NCBI GenBank assembly: GCA_016717305.1
Contig: JADKFY010000004.1
Location: forward strand, 1 to 64,000
Reading direction: 5' to 3'
Length of the DNA: 64,000 nt
From: Flavobacteriales bacterium
Lineage (GTDB): Bacteria > Bacteroidota > Bacteroidia > Flavobacteriales_F > PHOS-HE28
Shown here piece by piece: positions 1-10,323 of the stretch (within the stretch, counting starts at the first letter, position 1; each line of letters opens with the position of its first letter). A model generated the notes under the pieces. It saw nothing but the letters and a program-made list of their open reading frames with translations. It was not told where the DNA came from and searched no databases. The translations under genes were made by a program, and so were the position numbers.

Positions 1-524
1 TTGCTTCACCATCGCACCGTCGCTGAACAAGGCTGGTACTATTTCAAGCTGCACCACCAGGACCGGGCATTTGACCTTTGGGCTTATCTGATCGATAGCT
101 CATCGGTCTGGATCGCTGTTCCCGGGTTGATCGGGATGCTTTATGCGGCCTTCATTTCATCCAAATTCCGGTTCTTGGCCCTTGCCGCGTTGCTCGGCGC
201 AATGCCGTTGGTCTTCGTACAAACGATAATCGGGCCGCCACAAGTGTGGCTCTACACCTTGTTCATCTTCCATTTGAGCACCGCCATCGCAGTGTTCTAT
301 TTGCTCAAATTCCTTCAGGAGAAACTCTTTACCAAGCTGGGCAAGAGAACGCGCACCGCGGCTGCTGCGCTGGTCCTTTTGGTGCTTTTCGCTTCGCTTG
401 GTATGCCCATGGCATGGGAACGGAGCAGTGGCATGCCCGAAGCACGGACGTGTGTGGTCTATGCGGTCCGCAATTTGAAGACCGGTGATAAATTGTTCGT
501 GCAAGGCAAAAACAGAAGTACACA
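1..524 (+). CDS. C-terminal part of a multi-pass membrane protein (partial)
   Basis: The window opens inside this gene, so its true start is outside. About 170 residues are visible with at least three hydrophobic segments (roughly residues 34-52, 56-75 and 80-102, and another near 118-135), separated by short charged loops, so it is an integral membrane protein. The pattern recalls the C-terminal half of glycosyltransferase-39-like or other polytopic membrane enzymes, but no diagnostic motif is visible and I do not name it. The frame has no stop before the next gene: it runs straight into the ettA coding sequence in another frame, so the real C-terminus has been lost by a deletion, a base error or an assembly join near position 500-524. 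Family assignment is uncertain; membrane location is fairly safe. Confidence 0.55.
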
Positions 525-2217
525 ATGGCAGAAGAAGGACGTCAGATCATTTTCAATATGGTCAAGGTGGGCAAAACGCTCTCCTCCGGAAAGAAGATCC
601 TCAACGACATCTACCTCGGTTTCTACTACGGCGCCAAGATCGGGATCCTCGGTCTCAACGGTAGCGGTAAGTCCACGCTCATGCGCATCATCGCAGGCAA
701 GGACAAGAACTTCGATGGCGATGTACACCTCTCACCCGGCTATACTATCGGCCACTTGGAGCAGGAGCCGGATCTGGACGAGACCAAGACCGTGATCGAC
801 ATCGTGCGTGAAGTCGTGCAACCGATCATGGACCTGCTGAAGGAATTCGAGGACGTGAACAACAAGTTCGCCGACGAGGACATCTTGAACGATCCCGACA
901 AAATGGACAAGCTGATCGCGCGTCAAGGAGTGCTGCAGGACAAGATCGAAGCGTCCGGTGCCTGGGAGATCGATCAGAAACTGGACATCGCCATGGATGC
1001 ACTTCGCTGCCCCGAACCCGATGCCAAGATCAGTGTGCTTTCCGGTGGTGAGCGCCGCCGTGTGGCCCTCTGCCGCTTGTTGCTACAAGCCCCGGACATC
1101 CTGCTCTTGGACGAACCCACCAACCACTTGGATGCCGAAAATGTCGCTTGGTTGGAACAGCACCTGGCCGCGTACAAAGGCACCGTTATCGCCATTACCC
1201 ACGATCGTTACTTCCTCGATAACGTGGCAGGCTGGATCCTGGAACTGGACCGTGGCGAAGGCATCCCCTATAAAGGCAATTACACCAACTGGCTGGAACA
1301 GAAGACCGAACGTTTGACCCGCGAAGAGAAGACCGAAAGCAAGCGGAACCGGATCCTGAAACAAGAACTCGAGTGGGTGCGCAGCAATGCAAAAGCCCGA
1401 CGAACCAAGAGCAAGGCCCGCTTGGAGAATTACGAGAAATTGCAGAGCGAGACCGTGAAGGAGAAGGAGGCGAAGCTGGAGATCTATATTCCGAACGGTC
1501 AGCGACTCGGGGATAAGGTGATCGAGGCCAAGCATTTGTCCAAATCATTCGGTGACCGCGTCCTGTTCGAGGACCTCAACTTCTCCCTGCCACCTGCGGG
1601 CATTGTGGGGATCATCGGACCCAACGGTGCTGGTAAGACCACCTTGTTCCGCATGATCATGGGCGAGGAAAAGGCGGATTCCGGCACCATCACGCTCGGC
1701 GATACCGTGCAGCTGGCCTACGTGGACCAAAGCCACAAGGAACTGGTCGCAGAAAAGACCGTGTACGAAGTGGTGAGCGGTGGCCTGGAGAACATGTCCA
1801 TCGGTGGAACCCTCGTGAACAGCCGTGCCTACTTGGCGCGATTCAACTTCACCGGTACCGATCAGAACAAGAAGGTCGGCGTGCTTTCCGGTGGAGAGCG
1901 CAACCGCTTGCACCTTGCCATGACCCTGAAACAAGGCAGCAACGTGTTGCTCCTTGACGAACCGACCAACGACCTCGATGTGAACACGCTCCGTGCTTTG
2001 GAGGAAGGGATCCAGGACTACAGCGGCTGCGCCGTGATCATCAGCCACGATCGCTGGTTCATGGACCGCGTCTGACGCACATCCCTGGCCTTCGAAGGCG
2101 ACAGCAATGTGTATTGGTTCGAAGGCGGCTTCAGCGATATACGAAGAGAACTACAAAAAGCGGGTAGGGGACGTGGTGCCCAAGCGCTTGAAGTATCGGA
2201 AGCTGGTGAGGGGTTGA
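525..2217 (+). CDS. ettA: Energy-dependent translational throttle protein EttA (ABC-F ATPase)
   Basis: EttA binds the ribosomal E site and gates the first elongation step according to the ATP/ADP ratio; it is cytosolic. Two ABC cassettes are visible. The first has Walker A GLNGSGKST near residue 45, the signature LSGGERRR and Walker B LLLDEPTNHLD. The second has GPNGAGKTT, LSGGERNR and LLLDEPTNDLD, with a charged linker between them, which is the ABC-F arrangement without membrane domains. The open frame stops at 2075 after about 516 residues, but the family C-terminus (LAFEGDSNVYWFEGGFS, then a Lys/Arg-rich tail ending KLVRG) continues in other frames to a TGA at 2217, so two single-base frame breaks near 2070 and 2140 are inferred. 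Corrected length is near 560 residues, as is normal for EttA. The start ATG has no obvious Shine-Dalgarno sequence, as is usual in Bacteroidota. Confidence 0.93.
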
Positions 2218-2253
2218 TCTGAATGATCGGACAATGAGAAGATCAGAAATGTG

Positions 2254-2278
2254 GAAGCCCGGTGACCAGCCGGGCTTC
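2254..2278. terminator. Bidirectional intrinsic terminator between ettA and the convergent gene
   Basis: A perfect 9-bp stem, GAAGCCCGG and CCGGGCTTC, around a 7-base loop lies between the end of ettA on the plus strand and the stop of the minus-strand gene at 2286. A TT-rich tail follows on the plus strand. The position fits termination from both sides. Confidence 0.7.
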
Positions 2279-2285
2279 TTCGTGA

Positions 2286-3122
2286 TCAGTTCTTCATGAA
2301 GGCTTTAGAGAGCATGCCGAACTTGGAAGGTACGGTCAGGCAATAGACACCGTGGGGTAAGGCGGACAGGTTGAGGTCCGTGCGCGCACCTTGTGTCGTG
2401 GAACGGTAAACCTCCTTGCCGAAAAGATCCTTGATCACGAACTCCGCTTTGGGATCGGTAACCGGATAATAGAACACGAAGTTACCGTCGTTCTTCCCAG
2501 GGTACATGCTCAACTGCGGGGTGGGAACCACCACGGCAAAGCCCCAGAGCAGCTTCGGGATGATCTCAGCACGGTCATAGCCCTTCTCCATTGCCTTCCG
2601 ATGGTACCATTCAAAACGCTCGCAGCTAAGCGAGTCCATGGGAAGGGCGTGCGGGTCGGGGGGCTCCTCTGCCGTCTTGAATGCAAAGTTGAAATGGCGT
2701 TTTTCCGACCGATGGACCTCCAAGGAAGGGTAGGCCGCATTGCCGTACAAATGGCCATCGCGTAAAATCGTTTGTTCCTTGGTGAATCCGAGGCGGTACA
2801 ACTCGGCGGTGAGCGTGTCTGCGAATACAGTGTCTCCCGTCAGTATGACGTACTTCCGGTAGTTGCTTCCGGCGTTGCCGGTATAGCCCAGAATGATCAT
2901 CCCTTCAAGTTCCGCCAACTGGTCGAATGGCCCACAGGTGAACCACAGCCAGCCATCTTCTTCCTCTCCCGCCTGCAAACAATAGTTCATTGGCCTTAGA
3001 TTCTGGCTTACGCAGGTGGTGTCCACGCAATCCACGAGCGAAAGGAGGGTGGCAATGTTCGGCCGTTGAGCTTGGGCACTTAGGATAATAAAGGAGAGCC
3101 AAAGGGTGATTGGACGACGCAT
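2286..3122 (-). CDS. Secreted protein with T9SS C-terminal sorting domain
   Basis: The 278-residue product begins with a short signal peptide (positive MRRP, hydrophobic stretch, cleavage after SAQAQ). The last 75 residues look like a type A T9SS sorting domain: a YPGKNDG motif, beta-strand pattern, FGKEVYRS and a final LPHGVYCLTV segment before a basic end. The middle (residues about 25-200) has no family I recognise; it contains several cysteines (for example CVDTTC and CLQAGEE) and could be disulphide-bonded. By family knowledge such proteins cross the outer membrane by T9SS and are released or anchored at the surface. It is convergent with ettA and lies just downstream of the DUF4173-like gene on the same strand (45-bp gap). 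Confidence 0.75.
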   Translation of the reverse strand: MRRPITLWLSFIILSAQAQRPNIATLLSLVDCVDTTCVSQNLRPMNYCLQAGEEEDGWLWFTCGPFDQLAELEGMIILGYTGNAGSNYRKYVILTGDTVFADTLTAELYRLGFTKEQTILRDGHLYGNAAYPSLEVHRSEKRHFNFAFKTAEEPPDPHALPMDSLSCERFEWYHRKAMEKGYDRAEIIPKLLWGFAVVVPTPQLSMYPGKNDGNFVFYYPVTDPKAEFVIKDLFGKEVYRSTTQGARTDLNLSALPHGVYCLTVPSKFGMLSKAFMKN

Positions 3123-3167
3123 TATCCAGGATCGGAAGATGCATACATGCGGTTGGTACGTACTGAC

Positions 3168-4658
3168 CTATTCCAATATCCCTCCATTCAGAATAGCGCA
3201 TCGTGCGCCCGTGCATCCGCCCAATTCCATTCGCGCCATGAGCGGTCGGGATAGGCGTTCGAAAACTCCGTGCACCTCGGTTCGAAGGGCCACCTTGTAC
3301 GCATCCGGCCGCATGTAGGAGTAACCCCAGTATCGCTCGGAACCAAGCACGGACTCATTGTGCTCCTGCAACGCGTCCAGGTCATCATCGCTCAGGTCCA
3401 GATACGGCAAAACCTTCTCATCAAGTTCCAGCAGGTAGCTAAGTTCCACGAAGATGGTTCCCCGGTGCTCGATGTTGTAGCGCGCGATCAACGTGTCCCA
3501 ATCGAACAGGGATGCACAAACGACGATCACGTACGCTGCAAGCAAGTTCCAGCGGGTCAGGTAGAAGCTTGACCGCAAGAGGGTCACTTTCCGCATGACC
3601 AACCAGAGCCCGACCAGCGCGGCCAACAAGAAAAGGATCACACCGATCCGTTTATACGCCAAACCGAAATGGTGGATGTACCAATAGTTGCGCACGGCCA
3701 CCGAAGCGGCCAGCATGGCATTCTGTGCAAGCCAAGCCAAGCAAAGCCATTTCAGCGGCGTATTGCCACGGATGAAGTTGAGGTCGCCGCGGAAGAAATA
3801 GAGGACCAGTGCAGCGCCCATCACAATGGAGATGATCAACATCCATGTTCCTTGGTGTACAAAGTCCTTGAGGTACTGCCCTGTGAAGGTGAAGTCCATC
3901 CACACGTGTTGCACATCCAAGACATTCAGCAAGAGCAGCAAGGCGTTCAGCGCGGCAAAGAGCACCACAGCTGTCCGGTACTCGCCCCGTTGGACGGGCG
4001 GTAGGGAGGGAGTAAGGCTATCCTTACGTAAGCCCGCCCATGCGAGGAAGCGTTCGTGTTGCGTGGCGATCAGCAAGAAGGCGCTGCAGAACAGCCCGAT
4101 CACCAAGGTGCGGAAAAGAGCAAGGTCCGCATTGCCGATGCGCTCGTAGAACCGATCCACCAGATCGCCGAAAAATGGATTGGAGGCACCGTATAGCGTA
4201 GCGAATAGTGCCAACAACAGTGGAACGCTCGCTGTGGTCACGACCATGCGCGGTGAAATAGTGCGCGGCGTATCCCGCCCGATCAGCCAAGCCAGTTGTC
4301 GCATTGCAGCAGTCGGCACTTTCCAAGCATGCTGGATCGCCAACAAGAACGCATGGTGCGTCGCAGAGAGTTGCGGTGCGACAAGCAAACCCACCGTGAG
4401 CACCGCAGAAAGGACATTGAGTGTAACGGCCATCGCCGAAGCATGCCCCACTACCGCGATCGCCGTCGCGCCCGTACTTGCCATTACGACGCGAAGCAAC
4501 GGGGTCCACTGCACGCTGCGCGCTTGCAGCAGCCATGCACCACCCGCTAGCAACTCGAATACGAGCAAGTTGATGCCCATGCCCGTGTCGTAGAATAAGG
4601 TCGTGAAGGCGGCTGTCAAGCCAAGTATGAGCAGAAGGGTGGTGGTGGTTCGGGTCAT
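3168..4658 (-). CDS. DUF4173-like multi-pass membrane protein
   Basis: A 496-residue protein with about ten hydrophobic segments from the N-terminus to about residue 390 and a soluble C-terminal tail. The pattern GINLLVFE near the start, the RIGVILFLLAALVGLW segment and a late RYNIEHRG...LDLSYLLELD-like region match what I know of the DUF4173 (DUF4153-like) family of Bacteroidota and Firmicutes inner-membrane proteins of unknown function. The C-terminal part (after residue 400) faces a soluble compartment and contains an acidic segment LDLSDDDLDAL. The gene is intact. It is followed 45 bp downstream by the T9SS cargo gene on the same strand, but nothing links the two functionally. Confidence 0.65.
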   Translation of the reverse strand: MTRTTTTLLLILGLTAAFTTLFYDTGMGINLLVFELLAGGAWLLQARSVQWTPLLRVVMASTGATAIAVVGHASAMAVTLNVLSAVLTVGLLVAPQLSATHHAFLLAIQHAWKVPTAAMRQLAWLIGRDTPRTISPRMVVTTASVPLLLALFATLYGASNPFFGDLVDRFYERIGNADLALFRTLVIGLFCSAFLLIATQHERFLAWAGLRKDSLTPSLPPVQRGEYRTAVVLFAALNALLLLLNVLDVQHVWMDFTFTGQYLKDFVHQGTWMLIISIVMGAALVLYFFRGDLNFIRGNTPLKWLCLAWLAQNAMLAASVAVRNYWYIHHFGLAYKRIGVILFLLAALVGLWLVMRKVTLLRSSFYLTRWNLLAAYVIVVCASLFDWDTLIARYNIEHRGTIFVELSYLLELDEKVLPYLDLSDDDLDALQEHNESVLGSERYWGYSYMRPDAYKVALRTEVHGVFERLSRPLMARMELGGCTGARCAILNGGILE

Positions 4659-4828
4659 CGGATAGTTCCTTCGGGGAACGGCCGACCCGTCACTTTATTA
4701 TTGCCCGACAACAACGGCGGGAACACACTGTAGCGTACCTCGAAGTGATGATAATATCCTTTCCGGAAAATATAGGCCCGATCACCACAGGTGCGTTGCA
4801 TGCTATTCAACCAGCACATACTCGAAGT

Positions 4829-5812
4829 CTATGGCATCTGCTCCACCCTGGTGTTCGTCGCGATCACCCCACCGATGTTCTGCAGGATGATGTCGCGGTC
4901 GTTGCCTAAGCCCGTGTATTTGGTGGTGCCGTCCATGTTCACGTCGGAAGGGAGATAGCCGGTGACCGTGTTGGTCGCGACCTGTCCACCAATGAAGAAG
5001 AGGATCGGGTCGCGATCGTTGAAGATCCCGGTGTACTTGATGGTGCCATCGAAGGTGACATCGCCGGCCCAAAGCAAGTAGCTGCCTCCAACCATTTTCT
5101 GGGCGTCGGTGCCGTAGGTGGCGATGCTGCCATCGGTAAGATCGATCACCGTTGGTGTAACTGCCAATGCGATGCTGCTCTGGCTCATGATCATCAAGTG
5201 GTTGCGGTGACCAATGGCCAAGAAGTAATTGTCCTCCGGTACCGGGAACACAACGGGGGAGAAGCCGTCCACGTCCACCACATCACCATCGGCTTGGAGC
5301 AAGGCGCTTCTACTGTGCAGCACGCTTGTGTTGTCGTTCTTGTCGCGCAATTCCAATAGCACCCAGTCCACGATGGCGTTGCTGCCAGGTAGGTCGATGA
5401 TGGGTTGTGTGGTGGTCTCAAGACCGCCGTCAACAAAGGTGTAGCCGAGTTCGGAATACGGTTCCATCAAGGGCAGGTAGCCGTTGCTGCGCAGCCCATC
5501 GGTCATGGCTCCCGCGCCGTTGTACGGACCTTGCAAAAAGGCCTTGATGTTCACCAAGAGCCGCACGGAGTTCGGTTGCTGAAAGCCTTGGGTAACAATG
5601 CCACCTGCAACGTTGCCGGAACCGATCACGGTTTCACCCACGGACCAGCTGACCGAGCCGCCGGGGATGGTTCCGGAGCTGCCGGCGGGGGAGATGAGGG
5701 TTTGGGCTGGAAGATGACTTATGCATGTTAAGATCGAAATGAAACATGCAATGAGGTTCTGTCTTCGTATAACTTTGAATGTATTGGTCAGCATGGGAGG
5801 TAGCGTGTTCAA
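4829..5812 (-). CDS. Secreted protein with C-terminal dockerin-like repeat domain
   Basis: The 327-residue product has an N-terminal hydrophobic signal (LIACFISILTCISHLPAQ). Next comes the GGSVSWSVGETV...VTQGFQQP segment common in Bacteroidota secreted proteins. From about residue 85 to the end lies a domain of about 235 residues: conserved NAIVDWVLLELRD, SRSALLQADGDVV and GHRNHL blocks, then two copies of a D-x-N/T-x-DG-x-x-KYTG-x-x-NDRD-x-IL motif that resembles the calcium loops of dockerin or EF-hand repeats, ending in RVEQMP. The same domain ends two other proteins in this window (42567-46511 and 46719-48651). There is no classical T9SS tail after it. It is the last gene of a compact operon, 6 bp behind the metalloprotease. 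Its molecular role is unknown; surface exposure is inferred. Confidence 0.7.
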   Translation of the reverse strand: MNTLPPMLTNTFKVIRRQNLIACFISILTCISHLPAQTLISPAGSSGTIPGGSVSWSVGETVIGSGNVAGGIVTQGFQQPNSVRLLVNIKAFLQGPYNGAGAMTDGLRSNGYLPLMEPYSELGYTFVDGGLETTTQPIIDLPGSNAIVDWVLLELRDKNDNTSVLHSRSALLQADGDVVDVDGFSPVVFPVPEDNYFLAIGHRNHLMIMSQSSIALAVTPTVIDLTDGSIATYGTDAQKMVGGSYLLWAGDVTFDGTIKYTGIFNDRDPILFFIGGQVATNTVTGYLPSDVNMDGTTKYTGLGNDRDIILQNIGGVIATNTRVEQMP

Positions 5813-5818
5813 TGATGA

Positions 5819-7369
5819 CTATGGTGCTAATAGACCACATCCTGCGATCTTCATCAAAATGTCTTGACCAGGCTCCGGTGATGCATGGAACCCAGGAAGG
5901 AGCCGCACGGTATCAGTAGCGGAGAATGTGAATGCGCCTGCTGTAGAAGTTTCAAAGGAGCAGGAAGCGTCGGCAATGGTGACATTGCCAGACACTATTC
6001 CAGGGGTAGGCATTGGAAAGGTGGTCAGCGTACTCGAAGGGAAGTAGCGCTCCCTTATTGCGGAGCGACCATCATTAGCAACCGACGATGCCCAATTCAT
6101 TTTGGCCTCCATTTCTGAGACGGTAGTGGTCAAAAAGTTGGATTGGGCGGACGAGAGGATACTAAAGGAGGATTCCATAATGTTATCGGTGGAATTGTCA
6201 TGAGAAGCTCCGAATACATGCCCCATTTCATGTGCGATCAGGTGGGTCCGGTCATTTGCGGTCCATGCACCATCTATCCATTCGTTCACGCAATATGCCC
6301 CACGGATCGCGCTTTGGTCATTGACATAACCATCGTTGTCCTCATTGTTTCCGAATTCACCTGTCATGGCGCATCCAATAGTTCCGCCAAGATCACCATC
6401 GGTGTAGTCCTTTTCTGAATACAATACATTGATGTCTCTTCGAATATGGGAGAAATTGTTGTACCAGTATGTTGCGAATTCATCCATCTGCCCATTACCA
6501 TCACAGCCACTTTCATCGCTCGTATAGGGATCTGCTGAAATAGTCCAGATATGTTGGTATCGCACACGGAAGGTCATCTGGAAATAGCTGAAGTAGATAC
6601 CTTCCACCATGTTCAAGTTGCCGAGTATGTCATTCAACGTTTCACCATCATCGTAGAACTCCCAATCCGCTTCAGTGGCGATGTCAAGTTTGCGGCAATC
6701 GTTCCCCTCCATTCGAGTACTGCCATCATACAAGGAGGTATCCATGGTTGGGTGGAAATGTTCCATTGGGTCTGAAGCACCACAAGAACGTTCTTCGGTC
6801 CGAAGCTGGTCTTCAGGGAGGTAGTGAATGAAAACGTTTGAAGCAGCGCCCGGCACGAATTCTCTGAGCGGTTCTACAAAGTGCTGTTTCCCATTCTCGT
6901 CCCAGATGTACCCCCAGATACGGTCGGGCTCAACATTTAGTCTAACAATATTTTTGGGCTGTCCAAGGAGGTTACCGGCATAGGTGGTACAAGGTGCTCT
7001 CGGGAGCTTCACCCGACCGTTGGGCCCAGTGGCTTCTGCCACGTGATCGGAAGGGCGCATCTCATTCTGCCACAGGTCGATCTCCCAAGTGTGGGCATTA
7101 CCGATCGACAACGTAACATCACATGACTTGGGGTTTTGGGAAACATATTCGTGCAATTGACGAACGTCCATCTGGAAGACCAGACTATTTGAGAAAATGC
7201 CGTCAAGAAGTCGTGTGGTTTCGCCGGACGGTTGAATGATCTTGCCTTGGTAGGACCGTTGAGCGCTAGTGGTATGACCTAAGCTCAAGACAAGGGTCAA
7301 GCACAGCAATGCATGAACGATCGGGTGCTTTGACGTGGTTGCTGGATCCATTATTCTGTTCACCCTCAT
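5819..7369 (-). CDS. Secreted reprolysin-like (M12-type) zinc metalloprotease
   Basis: A 516-residue secreted peptidase. The zinc-binding motif HEMGHVFGASH (HExxHxxGxxH) lies near residue 380, followed by NIMES, whose Met fits the Met-turn of metzincins. An N-terminal signal (HALLCLTLVLSLGHTTSAQ) is followed by a long propeptide-like region. The last 65 residues (GNVTIADASC...VRLLPGFHASP...C) match the '3-coathanger stack' ending often found on Bacteroidota secreted proteins. The start ATG at 7369 overlaps the TGA stop of the upstream adhesin gene (TGATG), implying translational coupling; a second ATG six codons on (7351) is possible. The next gene starts 6 bp downstream. The protease could mature or shed the co-expressed surface adhesin; that is inference. 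Confidence 0.82.
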   Translation of the reverse strand: MRVNRIMDPATTSKHPIVHALLCLTLVLSLGHTTSAQRSYQGKIIQPSGETTRLLDGIFSNSLVFQMDVRQLHEYVSQNPKSCDVTLSIGNAHTWEIDLWQNEMRPSDHVAEATGPNGRVKLPRAPCTTYAGNLLGQPKNIVRLNVEPDRIWGYIWDENGKQHFVEPLREFVPGAASNVFIHYLPEDQLRTEERSCGASDPMEHFHPTMDTSLYDGSTRMEGNDCRKLDIATEADWEFYDDGETLNDILGNLNMVEGIYFSYFQMTFRVRYQHIWTISADPYTSDESGCDGNGQMDEFATYWYNNFSHIRRDINVLYSEKDYTDGDLGGTIGCAMTGEFGNNEDNDGYVNDQSAIRGAYCVNEWIDGAWTANDRTHLIAHEMGHVFGASHDNSTDNIMESSFSILSSAQSNFLTTTVSEMEAKMNWASSVANDGRSAIRERYFPSSTLTTFPMPTPGIVSGNVTIADASCSFETSTAGAFTFSATDTVRLLPGFHASPEPGQDILMKIAGCGLLAP

Positions 7370-10078
7370 CAGTTCTTATGGGTTTTGAGTGGATCGAGGT
7401 TCATTCTAAGCTCGTTCAATGCTGCGCCTTGATCCTTGATCAGTCGCTCCTGTTCGATCAAATGCAAGGTCAACTCCTCCACCTTCTCCAACAGGATCTT
7501 GTTCATCTCGCCCAAGCCGATGCCATTCTCTTCCACCTCGCAGGCACTGGGTACGTTGGGCAGGTGGCCGTTGGTGGCGATGAAGGCCTCGACCTCTGCG
7601 AGTGGCATCAGCTTGTAATCGGCATCGAACACGTAGTCCGGGAAAGCGGCTAGCGTCACTTCAACCTCGCGAGCGAACAACTTACCTGTACAATATGTGT
7701 CATTCGCCTTGAGGTAGATCTTGGAGGCGGTCGTGGATTCGATCTCAAGCCCTTGATCATCGCCATAGGAGCGGATATACGATTTGATGCCATCGGCGTA
7801 CAGTTCTAGGCATCATTGGTTGCTGTTGGATTCCCAAAATTCACGGCCTGGATCTTACCCCGTACATCCAGCTTGCAAAGCGGTGCTGTGGTTCCGATAC
7901 CCACGTCGCCATTGGATCTGACCAGCAATTTGGTCGAGACCACATTGTTCGCTCCGGTGGCTAGGTGGATGTCACCCACACCAGAGCCATGATTCGTCCT
8001 TGCCTGAAGGATCAGGTCACCCGGGGTGAATGGGCCACCATTGCCAGCGTAGATCCTGGGACTGCTATCTGAGGTGTAATTGTTTGCCCAAAGCCCCAGT
8101 CGCAGTTCGTTGGCGACATGGATACCGCCATTAACATGCAATTTTCTAACGGGTGCAGTAGTTCCGATCCCCACATTCCCGCTGTTGGTGTTGGATAGGA
8201 CATTGCCGTTCAATTCCCAGCCTTCCCCTCCACCCAAGGTGTTGATGTTCTGGGAGGTGAGTTGGCCTGTTGAAGGGTCTATGGTGATCGCTGCGCGGCA
8301 GAACAGGTCGTAGACCATCATGTTGTCGCCGGTATAATTCAGCACATAAGCATAGTTGCCCTGTACGGCAACTGAAATGGGTTGTGAGCCCGCAGCGATC
8401 GTGGTACTGAGAATGGGTGCGCTGGGGGTACTGATGTCGTAAAGCATCAAATTGTTGCTACCACGGTCCGCCACGCTGGCGTAATTGCCCGAAACCGCAA
8501 CGCTGTATGGGTTGGTTCCCGCGGCGATCGTGGCGCTCAGGCTGGGTGTGCTTGGGGTGCTGATGTCGAAGACCATCATGTTGTTGGAACCATTATTCAC
8601 CACATAGATGTGATTGCCTGAAACGGCAGCGGAGATGGGGCCTACTCCCGTGGCGATCGTGGCGCTGAGGCTTGGGGCACCGGGTTGCCGATGTCGTAGA
8701 CCATAAGGGTGCTATTCCCGTTCAGCACATAAGCGTAGTTGCCCGAAACGATAACCTGCTCCGGTGAACCTCCCGTGGCGATCGTGGCACTCAGGCTGGG
8801 TGTGCCCGGGGTGGTCAAGTCGAAGACCATCATGTTGCTGCTGATCCAATTCAGAACATAGGCGTAGTTGCCCGAAACGGCAATGGAAAGGGGAAGTGAT
8901 CCTGTGGCGATCGTTGTGCTGAGGACGGGGGCGCTTGGTGTACTGATGTCGAACACCAACATGTTGTTGCTTCCAGCATTCACGACATAAGCAAAGTTGC
9001 CTGAAACGGCAACGGCCGAGGGGTTCGTTCCCGTGGCGATGGTAGCGCTAAGGCCGGGGGCTCTTGGGTCGCTGATGTCGAACACCATCATGTTGTTGCT
9101 GTTATTATTCAGCACGTATGCGAAATTTCCCGAAAAGGAGATCGCGCTGGGCTGTGTTCCTGTGGCGATGGTGGCGACATTGCTCAAGCAGGAAAGGTCG
9201 CCGCTGGGCACATTTCCGCTTCCCAATAGGCTTTCCGCGCTCAGGTTCTGCCAGCTGGCATTGCCATCACCATCACTGGTCAAGAACTTGCCCGTTCCTT
9301 CACTACCATCGGCGAATTTGAATGTGCCCGCCACGTCCAACCGGGCTTCTGGTAGCATAGTTCCGACTCCGAGGTTTCCAGAGGTGTTCAGCGTTACTTG
9401 TGGTAGGCCGTCATTGGTGTACAAATAGAGCGGGTGTTCGGACTTGGTCCCGAACCATCCGCCAGCATCCGTTGGGTCGGTCGCACTTCCTAGATATGAA
9501 CTCAATTTGACCGTGCCGACCCCTGCTCCATAATCGTACAGATGCTCGAATCCATAGGCTTCACTGATCACACTGAGCGGTGCATCCCCCGTGCTGTTGG
9601 TGATGTTCACTTGTTTTCCAGCGTTCTCCAAGGTATCCATGTTCACCACCCATCCGCTATTTTCACTGGTCAATGCATGCATGGCATAGGGCACCGCTTG
9701 TAGAACGCTACCGCCGAGGTATTGGTAGTTCGTGCCTCCCGTGATGTCCATGGATATGGAATAGGCCATCGCCCCGGCCGAACGCCAATCGATATCTCCG
9801 AAATTGGCGACTACTGAAGAGCCATCCACGGTACCTTGTCCGATGGTCAGTGTAATGAGGCCTTGCGCATCGGATGTCACGTTGTGGTTCTCCACGTAGC
9901 CGGTCAGGTCGAGCGGTGATTCGCGGATCAGTATCTGGACCCCAACGATCTGGTTCGGCAAGGGCTGGCCTTGTGCATCGCGCACCACCGCTTGGTAGTT
10001 GAAGCCGGAGTAGTTGGTGGTTTGCGCAACGCTCGTGATCGAGACCAGCAGGAACAGGAGAGGGAGTAGCGTTTTCAT
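7369..10078 (-). CDS. Large tail-fibre-like adhesin with seven-unit LVIVD-type propeller (frame breaks)
   Basis: Three frames join into one gene of about 900 residues. It starts with the signal MKTLLPLLFLLVSITSVAQ and the FNYQAVVRD N-terminal domain shared with the two collagen-like proteins of this window. After a linker (DGEGTGKFLTSDGDGNASWQ-type, here SDGDGNASWQ) come seven near-identical tandem units of about 43 residues (ATIATGxxPxxxAVSGNYAYVxN...NMMVFDISTPxxPxLS), which should build a beta-propeller. Then follow tail-fibre-like GNVGIGTTAP segments. The C-terminus (GHLPNVPSACEVEENGIGLGEMN, shown in part) is a helical, leucine-rich trimerisation-like segment. Frame breaks lie near 8690 and at about 7808, where CCC appears to have lost a base. 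The stop overlaps the metalloprotease start. Paired palindromes lie 63-120 bp upstream. Likely a surface or secreted trimeric adhesin. Confidence 0.8.
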
Positions 10079-10140
10079 TGTGGTGGCCAAAGGCTGTTTT
10101 GGATGTGGACAAAGCAAGGGGCTGTAGGCATGCCCGTCAA

Positions 10141-10198
10141 TCATAGGATCCTATGATATTTCATCACGTTGGGGTGCTCTTATCATTGGATCCTATGA
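10141..10198. promoter_or_regulatory. Paired palindromic operator candidate, 42 bp apart
   Basis: The perfect palindrome TCATAGGATCCTATGA (10141-10156) is followed by TCATTGGATCCTATGA (10183-10198), centre to centre 42 bp, four helical turns. The pair lies upstream of the adhesin start at 10078. A similar pair occurs at 13063-13122 upstream of another adhesin operon. A dimeric regulator such as the NarL-type protein encoded at 16629 is a plausible binder, but this is inference. Confidence 0.55.
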
Positions 10199-10293
10199 GC
10201 TTTCATGTTTCCAGGAATTGCTCGGTGCTTGGATGGGTTTCAAAAGTTGCGCACCATCATGTTCCTGCCAAAGACACGTTCAGCACAAAACAA

Positions 10294-10323
10294 CAGAGGC
10301 CGCCCCGGTCGGGACGGCCTCTG
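10294..10323 (-). terminator. Intrinsic terminator of the collagen-like gene
   Basis: The arms CAGAGGCCG and CGGCCTCTG pair around a loop that can extend the stem. On the minus strand the hairpin is followed by TTGTTTTGTG, a U-rich tract. It lies about 60 bp past the stop at 10382. Confidence 0.75.
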
